Assembly (NCBI GenBank): GCA_023432025.1
Contig: JAEYVE010000059.1
Span: forward strand, 1-22,432
Source of the DNA: Pseudomonadota bacterium
GTDB taxonomy: Bacteria; Myxococcota_A; Polyangia; Polyangiales; Polyangiaceae
DNA length: 22,432 nt
Reading direction: 5' to 3'
Position numbers and translations under genes: made by a program. Under the pieces are notes generated by a model. The model was not told the origin of the DNA. It ran no database searches and saw only the letters and a program-made list of their open reading frames with translations. Every line of letters begins with the position of its first letter. Positions within the stretch are counted from its first letter, which is position 1. This document shows positions 14,030-21,644 of this stretch, in pieces.

Positions 14030-16759
14030 ATGAGCGCGCTGAGGCTGCTGCGTACCGCGACAATCGCGAGTTTCGTGCTGGTGCTGGGAAGCATCGTTTC
14101 GACGAGCTGCGCGACGCCCGAGTTCGACTTTGGGGAAGGGCCCGCGCTGGACGCCCCCGGTGGCGCGAACGGGAGCGGTGGAACGGGCAGCGGAGCAACG
14201 ACGAGCGGAGGCAGCGGCGGCGTCCCGTCCGCGCCGCACTGTCAAAACCGGAAGAAGGACGCCGACGAAACGGATACGGACTGTGGCGGCATCGACTGCG
14301 CGCCGTGCAAGCGCGGCAGCAAGTGCAAAGTCGACAGCGATTGCGTCAACGAGGCCTGCACCGGGGAAAGGTGTCAGGACCCGAGCTGTACGGACGACTT
14401 CAAGAACGGCGACGAAACCGATCTGAACTGTGGCGGGGAACACTGCGGCCCCTGTGACACGGACGCGCGTTGCATCCGGGCAAGCGACTGCGCGAGTCAG
14501 GTTTGTCAGAGCGGCAAGTGCAAGGCCCCCACGTGCTCGGACCGCAAGCAAAACCAGAACGAAGTCGACGTCGACTGCGGAGGAGACTGTCCGCCGTGCG
14601 ACGTGGGGCAGGGCTGCGTCATCGCGGAGGATTGTCGCACGCCGTCTCCCACCTCCGAGAGCCAAGTCCCTGCCACCTGTAACGAAAACATGACGTGTGA
14701 GCTCGTCTGCTCGAGCCCGCACGGCGACTGCAACCGCAAGGCCGCCGACGGCTGCGAAACGAATACCAGCACGGACGTGAACCACTGCGGAGGCTGCGGT
14801 GAGCGGTGCTCGCCGGCTCACGCCACGCCCCAGTGCATCGGCGGGGCGTGCGGCATTCAGGTGTGCGACCCGGGGTACGCGGACGTGAACGGCTTGGTCG
14901 AGGACGGCTGCGAGGTGCACCACCTCACGGATCCCGAGCACTGCGGCACGGACCCCAACGACCTCAAGGCGTGCTCGTCCGAAAACGGCACGCCTGACTG
15001 CAACGCGGGTGAGTGCACCATCACCTGCAACGCCGGGTTCGACGACTGCAACGAGGACGTGTCCGACGGTTGTGAGGCCGACCTCTCCCGCGACGTCAAC
15101 AACTGCACCGCGTGCAATAACCGTTGTTTGGGCGGCGGGAACCTGTCGCCATACTGCGACGCGACCGATCCGGACGGCAACGGCAACCCGTGTGGCACGA
15201 CGACCTGCCCCACGAACCAAGGCGACTGCGATGGCGACGGCCTGTGCACCGACGACCTGACGACGGTCACCCACTGCGGCAGCTGCGGCGCCAAGTGCAC
15301 GACGTCCAACGGCACGCCGGCGTGCAGCGAAGTGGGCGGCAGCTACTCGTGCACCATCGCGAGCTGCAACGCGAACGCCACCTCGGACTGGGAAGACTGC
15401 GACGGAGTCCCCTCCTCGTGTGAAGTGAACGTGCTGGACAGCAACCTCCGCTGCGGCGGCTGCTTGTCCACGGATCCGAACCCCGGCTCCGGCAAGAACT
15501 GCGCGGCCATCCTGAACGACGCGACCAAACACGTTGCGTCGGTCGACTGCGACTCCGGCACCTGCAAGGTCTTGAGCTGCACCGACGGCTGGGCGGACTG
15601 TGACGGCGCCTTCGACAACGGCTGTGAGGTCAACACGGCCACGAACGCCACTCACTGCGGCGGCTGTTCGAACGCGAACACTCTGTGGAGCGGCGGAACG
15701 AACTGCCGCGACTTGTGGGCCAACGCCGACGGCACGTGCACGAACAGCGCGTGCGTGTTTTCGAGCTGCGACGCCGGCCGCGGCGACTGCAACAACGACC
15801 GCGCGCTCGGCGGCGCCGGCAACGGCTGTGAAACGACCACCACGAACAACGCCGCTCACTGCGGCGGCTGCGGCCTCGCCTGCACGACGAACGCAAATAC
15901 GTCGGCGAACGTGTGCAGCGGCACCACCTGCGTTCCCAGCTGCAACGCGGGCTTTTGCCCGGCGACCGATCCCAAACAAGGCTGCACGAATCCCCTGGGC
16001 ACCGCAGCCAACTGCACGAGCTGCGGCAACGTTTGCCAAGGCGGGACCCCGTTCTGCCACGCGGGTGTGGGCTGCAGGAGCTACCGCGCCATCGGCATGG
16101 CGCAGCGTCAGTCGGTGCAGTTCAACCAGCAATCGGTTCTCACCGGCACGACGGCGAACAACTTCAACGTGACCGGCACCGAGACGGGCAATCGCCTTCT
16201 GGTGGTGGGCATTTCGCGCCGGTACAACAACTCCAGCGCGCTCACGGTTCGCTACGGCAACGCCGACTTGACGGCGCTGGGGACCCGCCAGAACCCCGCC
16301 AACTCCTCGTACTCCGCCATTTACGCCCTTTCGGAGTGCGCGCTCGCGGCGCAAGGCAACCAACGGTTGACCGTGTCCGTGGCCGCGGCGGGTGACAACT
16401 TCGGGGCGGTCCTCGCCGACGCGATGCTGTTCCGAAACGTCGCTCAGCCCACCGCGAGCCTCGTGAACAACGCGACTGACGGCCCCAGCGCCAGCTTGCC
16501 CTCCGTCACGATGTCCAGCGACTCCTGGTTCTACGGTATCGCCACGAGCATTTATCCGGTCGCGTGGACCGGCACTTCACCTGCGGGAGCGGTGTCCGTG
16601 TCCCTCAACACGCTTACGGACCATCACGCCATGGGCAGCTTGTGGGGCCCGCTCACGAGCGACAGTCGCGTCTTTACTTGGACGCCTGCGGCGTGGACGT
16701 CGTGGACCGCCATCGGCTTCCCACTGGTGCCTGCCACGTCTCTCGTCAGCTGCCCCTGA
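14030..16759 (+). CDS. Cys-rich repeat secreted protein, tandem paralog A
   Basis: This 909-residue exported protein is of unknown function. I use ATG 14030 (MSALRLLRTA) because it aligns with paralog B. An upstream in-frame GTG at 13991 is possible. A hydrophobic leader ends VLGSIVSTSCATPEFDFGEG, with Cys27 a possible but non-ideal lipid attachment site. A Gly/Ser-rich linker follows (about 44-66). Three modules of the type DADETDTDCGG-C-PC-DC-C (about 70-205) come next. Many modules of the type DGCE...HCGGCG...C...C then run to about 684, most likely disulfide-bonded. The C-terminal domain (about 685-909) contains GNRLLVVGISRR, TVRYGNADLTALG, IYALSECALAAQGN, GDNFGAV, WFYGIA and WGPL, ending SCP. 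It resembles beta-sandwich domains of bacterial surface proteins. Role in adhesion or surface structure is inference only. Confidence 0.82.
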   Translation: MSALRLLRTATIASFVLVLGSIVSTSCATPEFDFGEGPALDAPGGANGSGGTGSGATTSGGSGGVPSAPHCQNRKKDADETDTDCGGIDCAPCKRGSKCKVDSDCVNEACTGERCQDPSCTDDFKNGDETDLNCGGEHCGPCDTDARCIRASDCASQVCQSGKCKAPTCSDRKQNQNEVDVDCGGDCPPCDVGQGCVIAEDCRTPSPTSESQVPATCNENMTCELVCSSPHGDCNRKAADGCETNTSTDVNHCGGCGERCSPAHATPQCIGGACGIQVCDPGYADVNGLVEDGCEVHHLTDPEHCGTDPNDLKACSSENGTPDCNAGECTITCNAGFDDCNEDVSDGCEADLSRDVNNCTACNNRCLGGGNLSPYCDATDPDGNGNPCGTTTCPTNQGDCDGDGLCTDDLTTVTHCGSCGAKCTTSNGTPACSEVGGSYSCTIASCNANATSDWEDCDGVPSSCEVNVLDSNLRCGGCLSTDPNPGSGKNCAAILNDATKHVASVDCDSGTCKVLSCTDGWADCDGAFDNGCEVNTATNATHCGGCSNANTLWSGGTNCRDLWANADGTCTNSACVFSSCDAGRGDCNNDRALGGAGNGCETTTTNNAAHCGGCGLACTTNANTSANVCSGTTCVPSCNAGFCPATDPKQGCTNPLGTAANCTSCGNVCQGGTPFCHAGVGCRSYRAIGMAQRQSVQFNQQSVLTGTTANNFNVTGTETGNRLLVVGISRRYNNSSALTVRYGNADLTALGTRQNPANSSYSAIYALSECALAAQGNQRLTVSVAAAGDNFGAVLADAMLFRNVAQPTASLVNNATDGPSASLPSVTMSSDSWFYGIATSIYPVAWTGTSPAGAVSVSLNTLTDHHAMGSLWGPLTSDSRVFTWTPAAWTSWTAIGFPLVPATSLVSCP

Positions 16760-16979
16760 AGCTTCTTTCCGGGGTGTTTCCCCTACGCTTGCATGCGCCG
16801 GGGAGCGCTGTGAGCAAAGTGGCGCCTGGGTCCTACAGAAGCGACCCACGACGCTTCGAGCTCACGACGATAGCGGCATTTCGGCCGTTGGCTCGCATCG
16901 GGCAGCTCGCACGGACGCGGTCACTTCGTCGCTCGAGACCATGACGCGACGCTGGCGCGCGTGCTACCTACTGACCAAG
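16760..16979. other. Intergenic region between the two Cys-rich paralogs
   Basis: This gap of about 220 bases has a short GGGG-tgttt-CCCC hairpin soon after the first stop (about 16775-16787), a weak terminator candidate. Near the right end is the conserved TGCTACC promoter-like element. I see no convincing gene in the remainder. Confidence 0.4.
16965..16970 (+). promoter_or_regulatory. -10-like TACCTA before second Cys-rich paralog
   Basis: TGCTACCTA, with the hexamer ending 9 nt before ATG 16980, the same spacing as in paralog A. Paralog B therefore probably has its own promoter rather than depending on read-through. Confidence 0.5.
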
Positions 16980-18872
16980 ATGAGCGCGCTTACCTTCTTG
17001 CGCGCGGCGACTGCCGCAGGCTTCGTTCTTGCTTTGGGCTCCATGGTTTCCACGAGCTGCGCGACGCCGGATTTCGATTTCGGCGACGGCCCCTCGACGT
17101 CCTTCGGAGGAAAAGGAAACCCCGATCACTGTTCGAACCGCACCAAAGACGCGGACGAAACGGACGTCGATTGCGGTGGCCTCGACTGCGACGAATGCGG
17201 GCTCGGCAGAGAGTGTGCGGTCAACGGCGACTGCGAAAACGGCAGCTGCACCGGCGGGAAGTGCCAGGCGGCAAAGTGCACGGACCGCGTCAAAAACGGC
17301 CTGGAAACGGACGTGGACTGCGGCGGCCCCGGCACCGGCTGCGCGCCGTGCGGCACGGGGCGCATCTGCGAGAAAAACAGCAACTGCGCTAGCGGCGTCT
17401 GTCTCGACGGCGAGTGCCAAGCCCCCACCTGCAAGGACCGCACGAAGAACCAAGGTGAAGTGGACGTCGACTGCGGCGGCGAATGCGGCCCTTGCGAAGT
17501 GGGGCGAACCTGCTTCGAAGACGATGACTGCCGCGACTCCTCGTCCAGCGCGGAGTTCCCGGCGGAAGCGGTGTGCAACGACGGCGCCTGCGAGCTCGTT
17601 TGCAAAGGCAAACAAAGGGACTGCAACGAGAAGGCCTCCGACGGTTGCGAAGCCAACATCGACACCACGCTCGCTCACTGCGGAGCCTGCGGGAATGCCT
17701 GCGCGCCAGCGAACGCAGAAGGTCAATGCGACGCGGGCGAGTGCGTCGTCCTGGCCTGCGAGGAAGGCTACGCGGACGTCAACGGAAAGCCGGGAGACGG
17801 CTGCGAGGTCCACCACCTGAGCGACCCGAAGCACTGCGGCACGAGCCCCACCACCCTGGTGGCGTGCTCACGCGTCAACGGCACGGCGTCTTGCGAAGAC
17901 GGCGTGTGCCGCATTGCTTGCAACGACGGCTTCGACGACTGCAACGAGAACGTCGCGGACGGCTGCGAAGCGAACCTCCGCACCAGCACGAACCATTGTA
18001 CGGAGTGCGGCAACCGCTGCGCCCCGCAAGGCAATCTCGCGGGCCTCTGCGATCCGGACGACGCGGACGACGACGGAGAAGTCTGCGAGCTCACCGACTG
18101 CCCCGTCGCGCTGGGCACGGACACTAGCTGCACGACGTGCGGCGTAGCCTGCGGCAGCAACACTCCCTACTGCCACGGAGAAAGCGTGGGCTGCAAAGCC
18201 CACAAACCCCTGGGCGTCGCGCAACGCCAGCAACTCACGTTCAACCACCGAAACGACTTCTCCGGCACCACCAACAACTTCAACGTCGTGGGCGCTCCCT
18301 CCGGGAACCGCCTGCTCGTCGTCGGCGTGTCGCGACGCGCCAACAACTCGACCCTGGCGACCGTTCGTTACGGCACCACCGACTTGACCCAAATCGCGAC
18401 CCGCGCGAGCGGTTCGACCACCACCACCGTCTACGCGCTGTCCGAGTGCGAGCTTGCTGCAGCTGGCAATCAAGCGGTCACGGTGAGCGTGCCCTCCACC
18501 GGCGACAACTTCGGCTTCGTCGTCGTGGATGCCGTGCTCTTCCAAAACGCCGCCCCTGCTCCGAACAACGGACTGACTCAGTCGGGAACGTCCGCGACAG
18601 CGAGCTTCCCCTCCACGGTCATCGCCGAGGAGGGCTGGTTCTACGGTATTGCCGCTCACGCGGAAGCGGCGGACTGGAACGGCGCTTCACCGACGACCAC
18701 GCTCACCACCACGCGGTCATCGAACGATCCCCAGCACAAAGTGACGGCGTCCGTTTGGGGCCCCTTGGAGGGCGGCGGAACGACGTTTGGCTGGACACTG
18801 TCTGGCTCGGCGAGCTGGATCTCGGCGGGCGTACCGCTCGCCCCGGCGACGGCCTCGGTCACGTGCCCCTGA
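16980..18872 (+). CDS. Cys-rich repeat secreted protein, tandem paralog B
   Basis: This 630-residue paralog of the preceding gene has the same leader (MSALTFLRAATAAGFVLALG, then STSCATPDFDFGDG, Cys27). It has the same three DADETDVDCGG-type modules, the same DGCE/HCG modules (for example GYADVNGKPGDGCEVHHLSD, matching GYADVNGLVEDGCEVHHLTD) and the same C-terminal domain (about 408-630: GNRLLVVGVSRRANNS, TVRYGTTDLTQIA, VYALSECELAAAGN, GDNFGFV, WFYGIA, WGPL, ending TCP). It lacks the Gly/Ser linker and about 280 residues of DGCE modules found in the middle of paralog A. The join falls between repeat units, which suggests recombination between repeats. ATG 16941 is an alternative start 13 codons upstream. 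Function is unknown, probably at the cell surface. Confidence 0.82.
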   Translation: MSALTFLRAATAAGFVLALGSMVSTSCATPDFDFGDGPSTSFGGKGNPDHCSNRTKDADETDVDCGGLDCDECGLGRECAVNGDCENGSCTGGKCQAAKCTDRVKNGLETDVDCGGPGTGCAPCGTGRICEKNSNCASGVCLDGECQAPTCKDRTKNQGEVDVDCGGECGPCEVGRTCFEDDDCRDSSSSAEFPAEAVCNDGACELVCKGKQRDCNEKASDGCEANIDTTLAHCGACGNACAPANAEGQCDAGECVVLACEEGYADVNGKPGDGCEVHHLSDPKHCGTSPTTLVACSRVNGTASCEDGVCRIACNDGFDDCNENVADGCEANLRTSTNHCTECGNRCAPQGNLAGLCDPDDADDDGEVCELTDCPVALGTDTSCTTCGVACGSNTPYCHGESVGCKAHKPLGVAQRQQLTFNHRNDFSGTTNNFNVVGAPSGNRLLVVGVSRRANNSTLATVRYGTTDLTQIATRASGSTTTTVYALSECELAAAGNQAVTVSVPSTGDNFGFVVVDAVLFQNAAPAPNNGLTQSGTSATASFPSTVIAEEGWFYGIAAHAEAADWNGASPTTTLTTTRSSNDPQHKVTASVWGPLEGGGTTFGWTLSGSASWISAGVPLAPATASVTCP

Positions 18873-18919
18873 AGCCGTCACCACGGCGCGAGTAGTCCCT
18901 CTGCGTCGCCCGGACTCGG

Positions 18920-18945
18920 GCCAGCGCGGTTTCAACCGCGCTGGC
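18920..18945. terminator. Shared hairpin between convergent Cys-rich and GH9 genes
   Basis: A perfect 12-bp inverted repeat (GCCAGCGCGGTT / AACCGCGCTGGC) lies with a two-base centre in the 88-bp gap between convergent stops. It probably serves both strands. There is no T-run on either side. Confidence 0.65.
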
Positions 18946-18960
18946 TCACCAAAAACCGCC

Positions 18961-20793
18961 TCACTCGCCTCGCCACTCGTCCAAGAACGAGACCACCCAG
19001 GCCAGCGGCGCGTTCCAGTTGATGGCCACCTCGTTCACGCTCCAAGCGTCTATGTGATCGACGAAGCACTTCTGCGGCGGCAAGTCCCGCGTGAGCCCGG
19101 ACTTGCGCGTTTGCGGGTCTTGGAGACTCGAGTTGGGCCCTCCCGAAACGGCGCCCGGTGGGGGCGGTGGAAACGCGCTGCGAAGGCTGGCCGCCCAGAA
19201 GCGATGGTGAGGGCGCTGCAGCGGCATTTCGCCGTAACCCGTCAAGTAACTTTGCGACAGGGGGTTACGACCGAGGAGGTAGTCCATGCCCTCCGCCGCG
19301 CCCGCCGCGTACTTTCGCTCCTTCGTGAAATCGTAGGCCAGAGCGAGCACGACCGCGTTGTTCAGCACGAACGAGTTCGAGCCCCAGGGATACTTGCCGC
19401 TCTTGCCGCGGCCGAGCGGAAGTCTGTACCCCTCCGCGTTCACCACGGCGAGATAGGTGTCCGCGGCGCGCACGACGCCCGCTCGGAGCCGAGCCACCTC
19501 TTCGGAAGAGAGCTGGCTCGGGACCACGGCGAGCGAAATCCAGCCGAGCGCCTCGGTGCTCTTCCAAGTCATCGACCCGGTGACGCCGTCGGCGTCGTTT
19601 TCGTGCGCCGTGGGGAAGCTGCGCCAGAAGGGGCTCTTCGTGAGCGTGTCCAAATACGCTGGCTCGCCCGTGGTGACGTACAACTCTGCGGCCGCCCAGA
19701 AGAGCTCGTCCGTCACCTGGTCGTCCGAGTAAGGGCCCCCCCCTTGGTTGTCCCGCTCCGGGGCGAAACGCTTGGGATGCTTCTCCGCCGCTGCGTACGC
19801 GCGCGCGGCGGCGGCCACGCAGCGCGCCGAAAAGGCCGGATCGATGTCCCGCCAAATGCGTGCTGCCTGCGCCGCGACGGCGGCGAGGTTCAGCGTGGCG
19901 GCCGTGCTCGGCGGGTGAAGCGCGCGCACGGACGTGTACGTGGGCGGCTCGATGCCGAGGCTGCTCCACGCGCCATCGTGGATTTTGTGGTGCACCATGC
20001 CCGCGAGGGCGTGCCCTTCGGGCACCTGCATTTTGAGCAAGAACTCGACCTCGAAGCGCGCTTCGTCGAGCAGATCCGGAACGCCGTTTCCGCTCTCCGG
20101 AATGCGGAGCTCACGGTCCCCGAACGCGTCCTTGCCTGGACCCAAGAAACGGGAACGCTCGTAGAGGGCGAGCAGCGTCCAGGCGCTGATGCCGCCGTTG
20201 ACGACGTATTTTCCGTAGTCGCCCGCGTCGTACCAGCCGCCGCTCACGTCGAGAGAGTAGGCGCACTCCTGCTTCAACCAACACGGCACGGAGCGGTCGC
20301 TCAAGTGCCCCGCGGGGCGCGTCCAGGTGCGGTCGTCGACGTACGGCTCGACGATCGGTACGCCGCTCCGATTGTGATAGAAGTATTTGAGCGCGTCGTA
20401 CTTCATCCGCGCGTACAAGTCGGCGCGCACGTCGAACGCAAAGCTCGTGGCGTCCCCGGCACGGAGCGCGAGGTTCGTCGCCGTGCCCCGGTACGCTCCG
20501 AAGTCGAGCCAGTGCACTCGGTCGCCCGAGGCCGCGTCCAACCCGCGCGGCTCCGTCGTCCCCGAAAGGAGCACTCGCCCCGCCGGGTCCCGGAGCTCGA
20601 ACGCCAGCGGCGTCGCTGACTCGGCGCGCACGGTCGCCCACTTGGGCCCCCCCGGGAGGTACCCCACCTGATTGACGCGCACCGCCGGAGCCGTCGACTC
20701 CGCCCACTTGAGCCCGCCGGGGCCCTTGCAGCCGGCCACCACGAGCAACGGCGCAAGAACGGCGAACACGCCACCACACGTTCTTTCCAGCAT
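18961..20793 (-). CDS. Glycoside hydrolase family 9 (endoglucanase-like) lipoprotein
   Basis: The 610-residue product has an N-terminal signal (FAVLAPLLVVAGC) with a lipobox and Cys22, so it is probably lipid-anchored. Residues about 36-122 form the Ig-like domain typical of CelD-type GH9 enzymes (VRVNQVGYLPGGPKWATV, FELRDPAGRVLLSG). The catalytic (alpha/alpha)6 domain follows. DVSGGWYDAGDYGKYVVNG carries D189 and D192, the usual acidic pair. The first C-terminal signature is SYLTGYGEMPLQRPHHR (H530, R531). The second is HIDAWSVNEVAINWNAP with E588 as the expected proton donor. All key residues are present, so it is likely an active beta-1,4-glucanase or related enzyme acting outside the inner membrane; the substrate is not certain. 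ATG 20793 has TAACGA 6 nt upstream. No carbohydrate-binding module is seen and no sugar-uptake genes are adjacent. Confidence 0.9.
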   Translation of the reverse strand: MLERTCGGVFAVLAPLLVVAGCKGPGGLKWAESTAPAVRVNQVGYLPGGPKWATVRAESATPLAFELRDPAGRVLLSGTTEPRGLDAASGDRVHWLDFGAYRGTATNLALRAGDATSFAFDVRADLYARMKYDALKYFYHNRSGVPIVEPYVDDRTWTRPAGHLSDRSVPCWLKQECAYSLDVSGGWYDAGDYGKYVVNGGISAWTLLALYERSRFLGPGKDAFGDRELRIPESGNGVPDLLDEARFEVEFLLKMQVPEGHALAGMVHHKIHDGAWSSLGIEPPTYTSVRALHPPSTAATLNLAAVAAQAARIWRDIDPAFSARCVAAAARAYAAAEKHPKRFAPERDNQGGGPYSDDQVTDELFWAAAELYVTTGEPAYLDTLTKSPFWRSFPTAHENDADGVTGSMTWKSTEALGWISLAVVPSQLSSEEVARLRAGVVRAADTYLAVVNAEGYRLPLGRGKSGKYPWGSNSFVLNNAVVLALAYDFTKERKYAAGAAEGMDYLLGRNPLSQSYLTGYGEMPLQRPHHRFWAASLRSAFPPPPPGAVSGGPNSSLQDPQTRKSGLTRDLPPQKCFVDHIDAWSVNEVAINWNAPLAWVVSFLDEWRGE

Positions 20794-20799
20794 CGCGCG

Positions 20800-20805
20800 T
20801 CGTTA
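20800..20805 (-). promoter_or_regulatory. -10-like TAACGA before GH9 gene
   Basis: On the minus strand GGTAACGA ends 6 nt before ATG 20793, with no Shine-Dalgarno between. The spacing resembles other first genes here. The divergent HAD gene begins about 125 bp away. Confidence 0.4.
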
Positions 20806-20918
20806 CCACGAGACGCTCGACGCGCCGAAGCGGAGCCCCCTTCCCCGAGCCCCAGCCCGCCGTCGCCCCCAAGGGCAGCGCGTGCTCGCGGCGCCGTGCC
20901 TTGCTAAAGGCGATGGCC

Positions 20919-21581
20919 ATGCCCAGCGCCGAAGCGCCGCTCCTCGTCATTTTCGATTGCGACGGTGTGCTCGTCGACAGCGAGCCGCCCGCCAACCGCG
21001 TGCTCTCCGAAGCCATCGTCGAGCTCGGGCTCCCAGCGACGTTCGAGAGCGTCACCGCGCGCTTCAAGGGCAGAAGTCTTTCCGACTGCGTGAAGCTCAT
21101 CGAGTCGGACTTGGGCCGCTCGGTCCCCGCGGACTTTCTCACGCGACTCAACGAGCGCACCTTCGCCGCGTTTCGCGACGAGCTCGAGGCCGTACCCGGG
21201 GTTCGTGCCGTACTCGAGGGACTGTCCCTTCCGCGCTGCGTCGCGTCGAGCGGCAGCCATGAGAAAATGCGCTTCACGCTGGGCCTCACGGCCTTGCTCC
21301 CTTGGTTCGAGCCCCACCTCTTCAGCGCCACGCAGGTCGAGCGCGGCAAGCCGGCGCCCGACTTGTTTCTGTTCGCGGCAAAGAGCATGGGGGTGCCCGC
21401 CGAGCGCTGCGTCGTGGTGGAAGACAGCGTGCCAGGGATTTGCGGCGCGGTCGCGGCGGGCATGCGCGTGCTCGGCTTCGCGCGGGAGGGCAGCCCGGAG
21501 GAGCTCTGCGCTGCCGGCGCGGAGGTGTTCCTTCACATGGATGAGCTGCTGCCGCGGCTCATGCAGTCTCACCCCGGCTGA
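20919..21581 (+). CDS. HAD-superfamily phosphatase (YieH/phosphoglycolate-phosphatase-like)
   Basis: This 220-residue cytoplasmic protein starts at ATG 20919, with AAAGG about 8 nt upstream. ATG 20913 and TTG 20901 are in-frame alternatives. All four HAD motifs are visible: IFDCDGVLVDS (D13 nucleophile, D15), VASSGS (S111), ERGKPAPD (K144) and VVEDSVPG (E168, D169). A helical cap lies between motif I and II, containing ARFKGRSLSDCVKLIE. The RFKG element, the SSGSHEKM stretch and the LFSATQVERGKPAPDLF stretch resemble the E. coli YieH (6-phosphogluconate phosphatase) subgroup more than Gph or beta-phosphoglucomutase. It should remove phosphate from a small sugar phosphate, but the substrate is not decided by sequence. 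It is divergent from the GH9 gene. Confidence 0.85.
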   Translation: MPSAEAPLLVIFDCDGVLVDSEPPANRVLSEAIVELGLPATFESVTARFKGRSLSDCVKLIESDLGRSVPADFLTRLNERTFAAFRDELEAVPGVRAVLEGLSLPRCVASSGSHEKMRFTLGLTALLPWFEPHLFSATQVERGKPAPDLFLFAAKSMGVPAERCVVVEDSVPGICGAVAAGMRVLGFAREGSPEELCAAGAEVFLHMDELLPRLMQSHPG

Positions 21582-21632
21582 AGGCGCAACGACGCGCTCG
21601 AAACCGGTGTTCTCAACTCCGACTCGCCGTGT

Positions 21633-21638
21633 TACCGA
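21633..21638 (+). promoter_or_regulatory. -10-like TACCGA before last gene
   Basis: GTTACCGA ends 6 nt before ATG 21645. A TTCTCA hexamer sits 17 nt upstream (21610-21615) and could be a weak -35. There is no Shine-Dalgarno. Confidence 0.4.
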
Positions 21639-21644
21639 CCGCCC

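Noticed and set aside
14783..15880. Recurring CACTGCGGCGGCTG-like strings, possibly a CRISPR-like array
   Set aside because: The repeats are irregularly spaced, imperfect and in frame with Cys/Gly modules, so they are protein repeats.
13967..16363. 798-residue open frame on the minus strand
   Set aside because: It lies opposite paralog A. The repeated Cys/Gly codons of that gene leave the antisense frame free of stops. The product is Arg/Ala/Val-rich with no recognisable domain, while the plus-strand frame has a paralog next door.
18787..20619. 610-residue plus-strand open frame
   Set aside because: It is antisense to the GH9 gene, with an Arg/Val-rich product and no domains.
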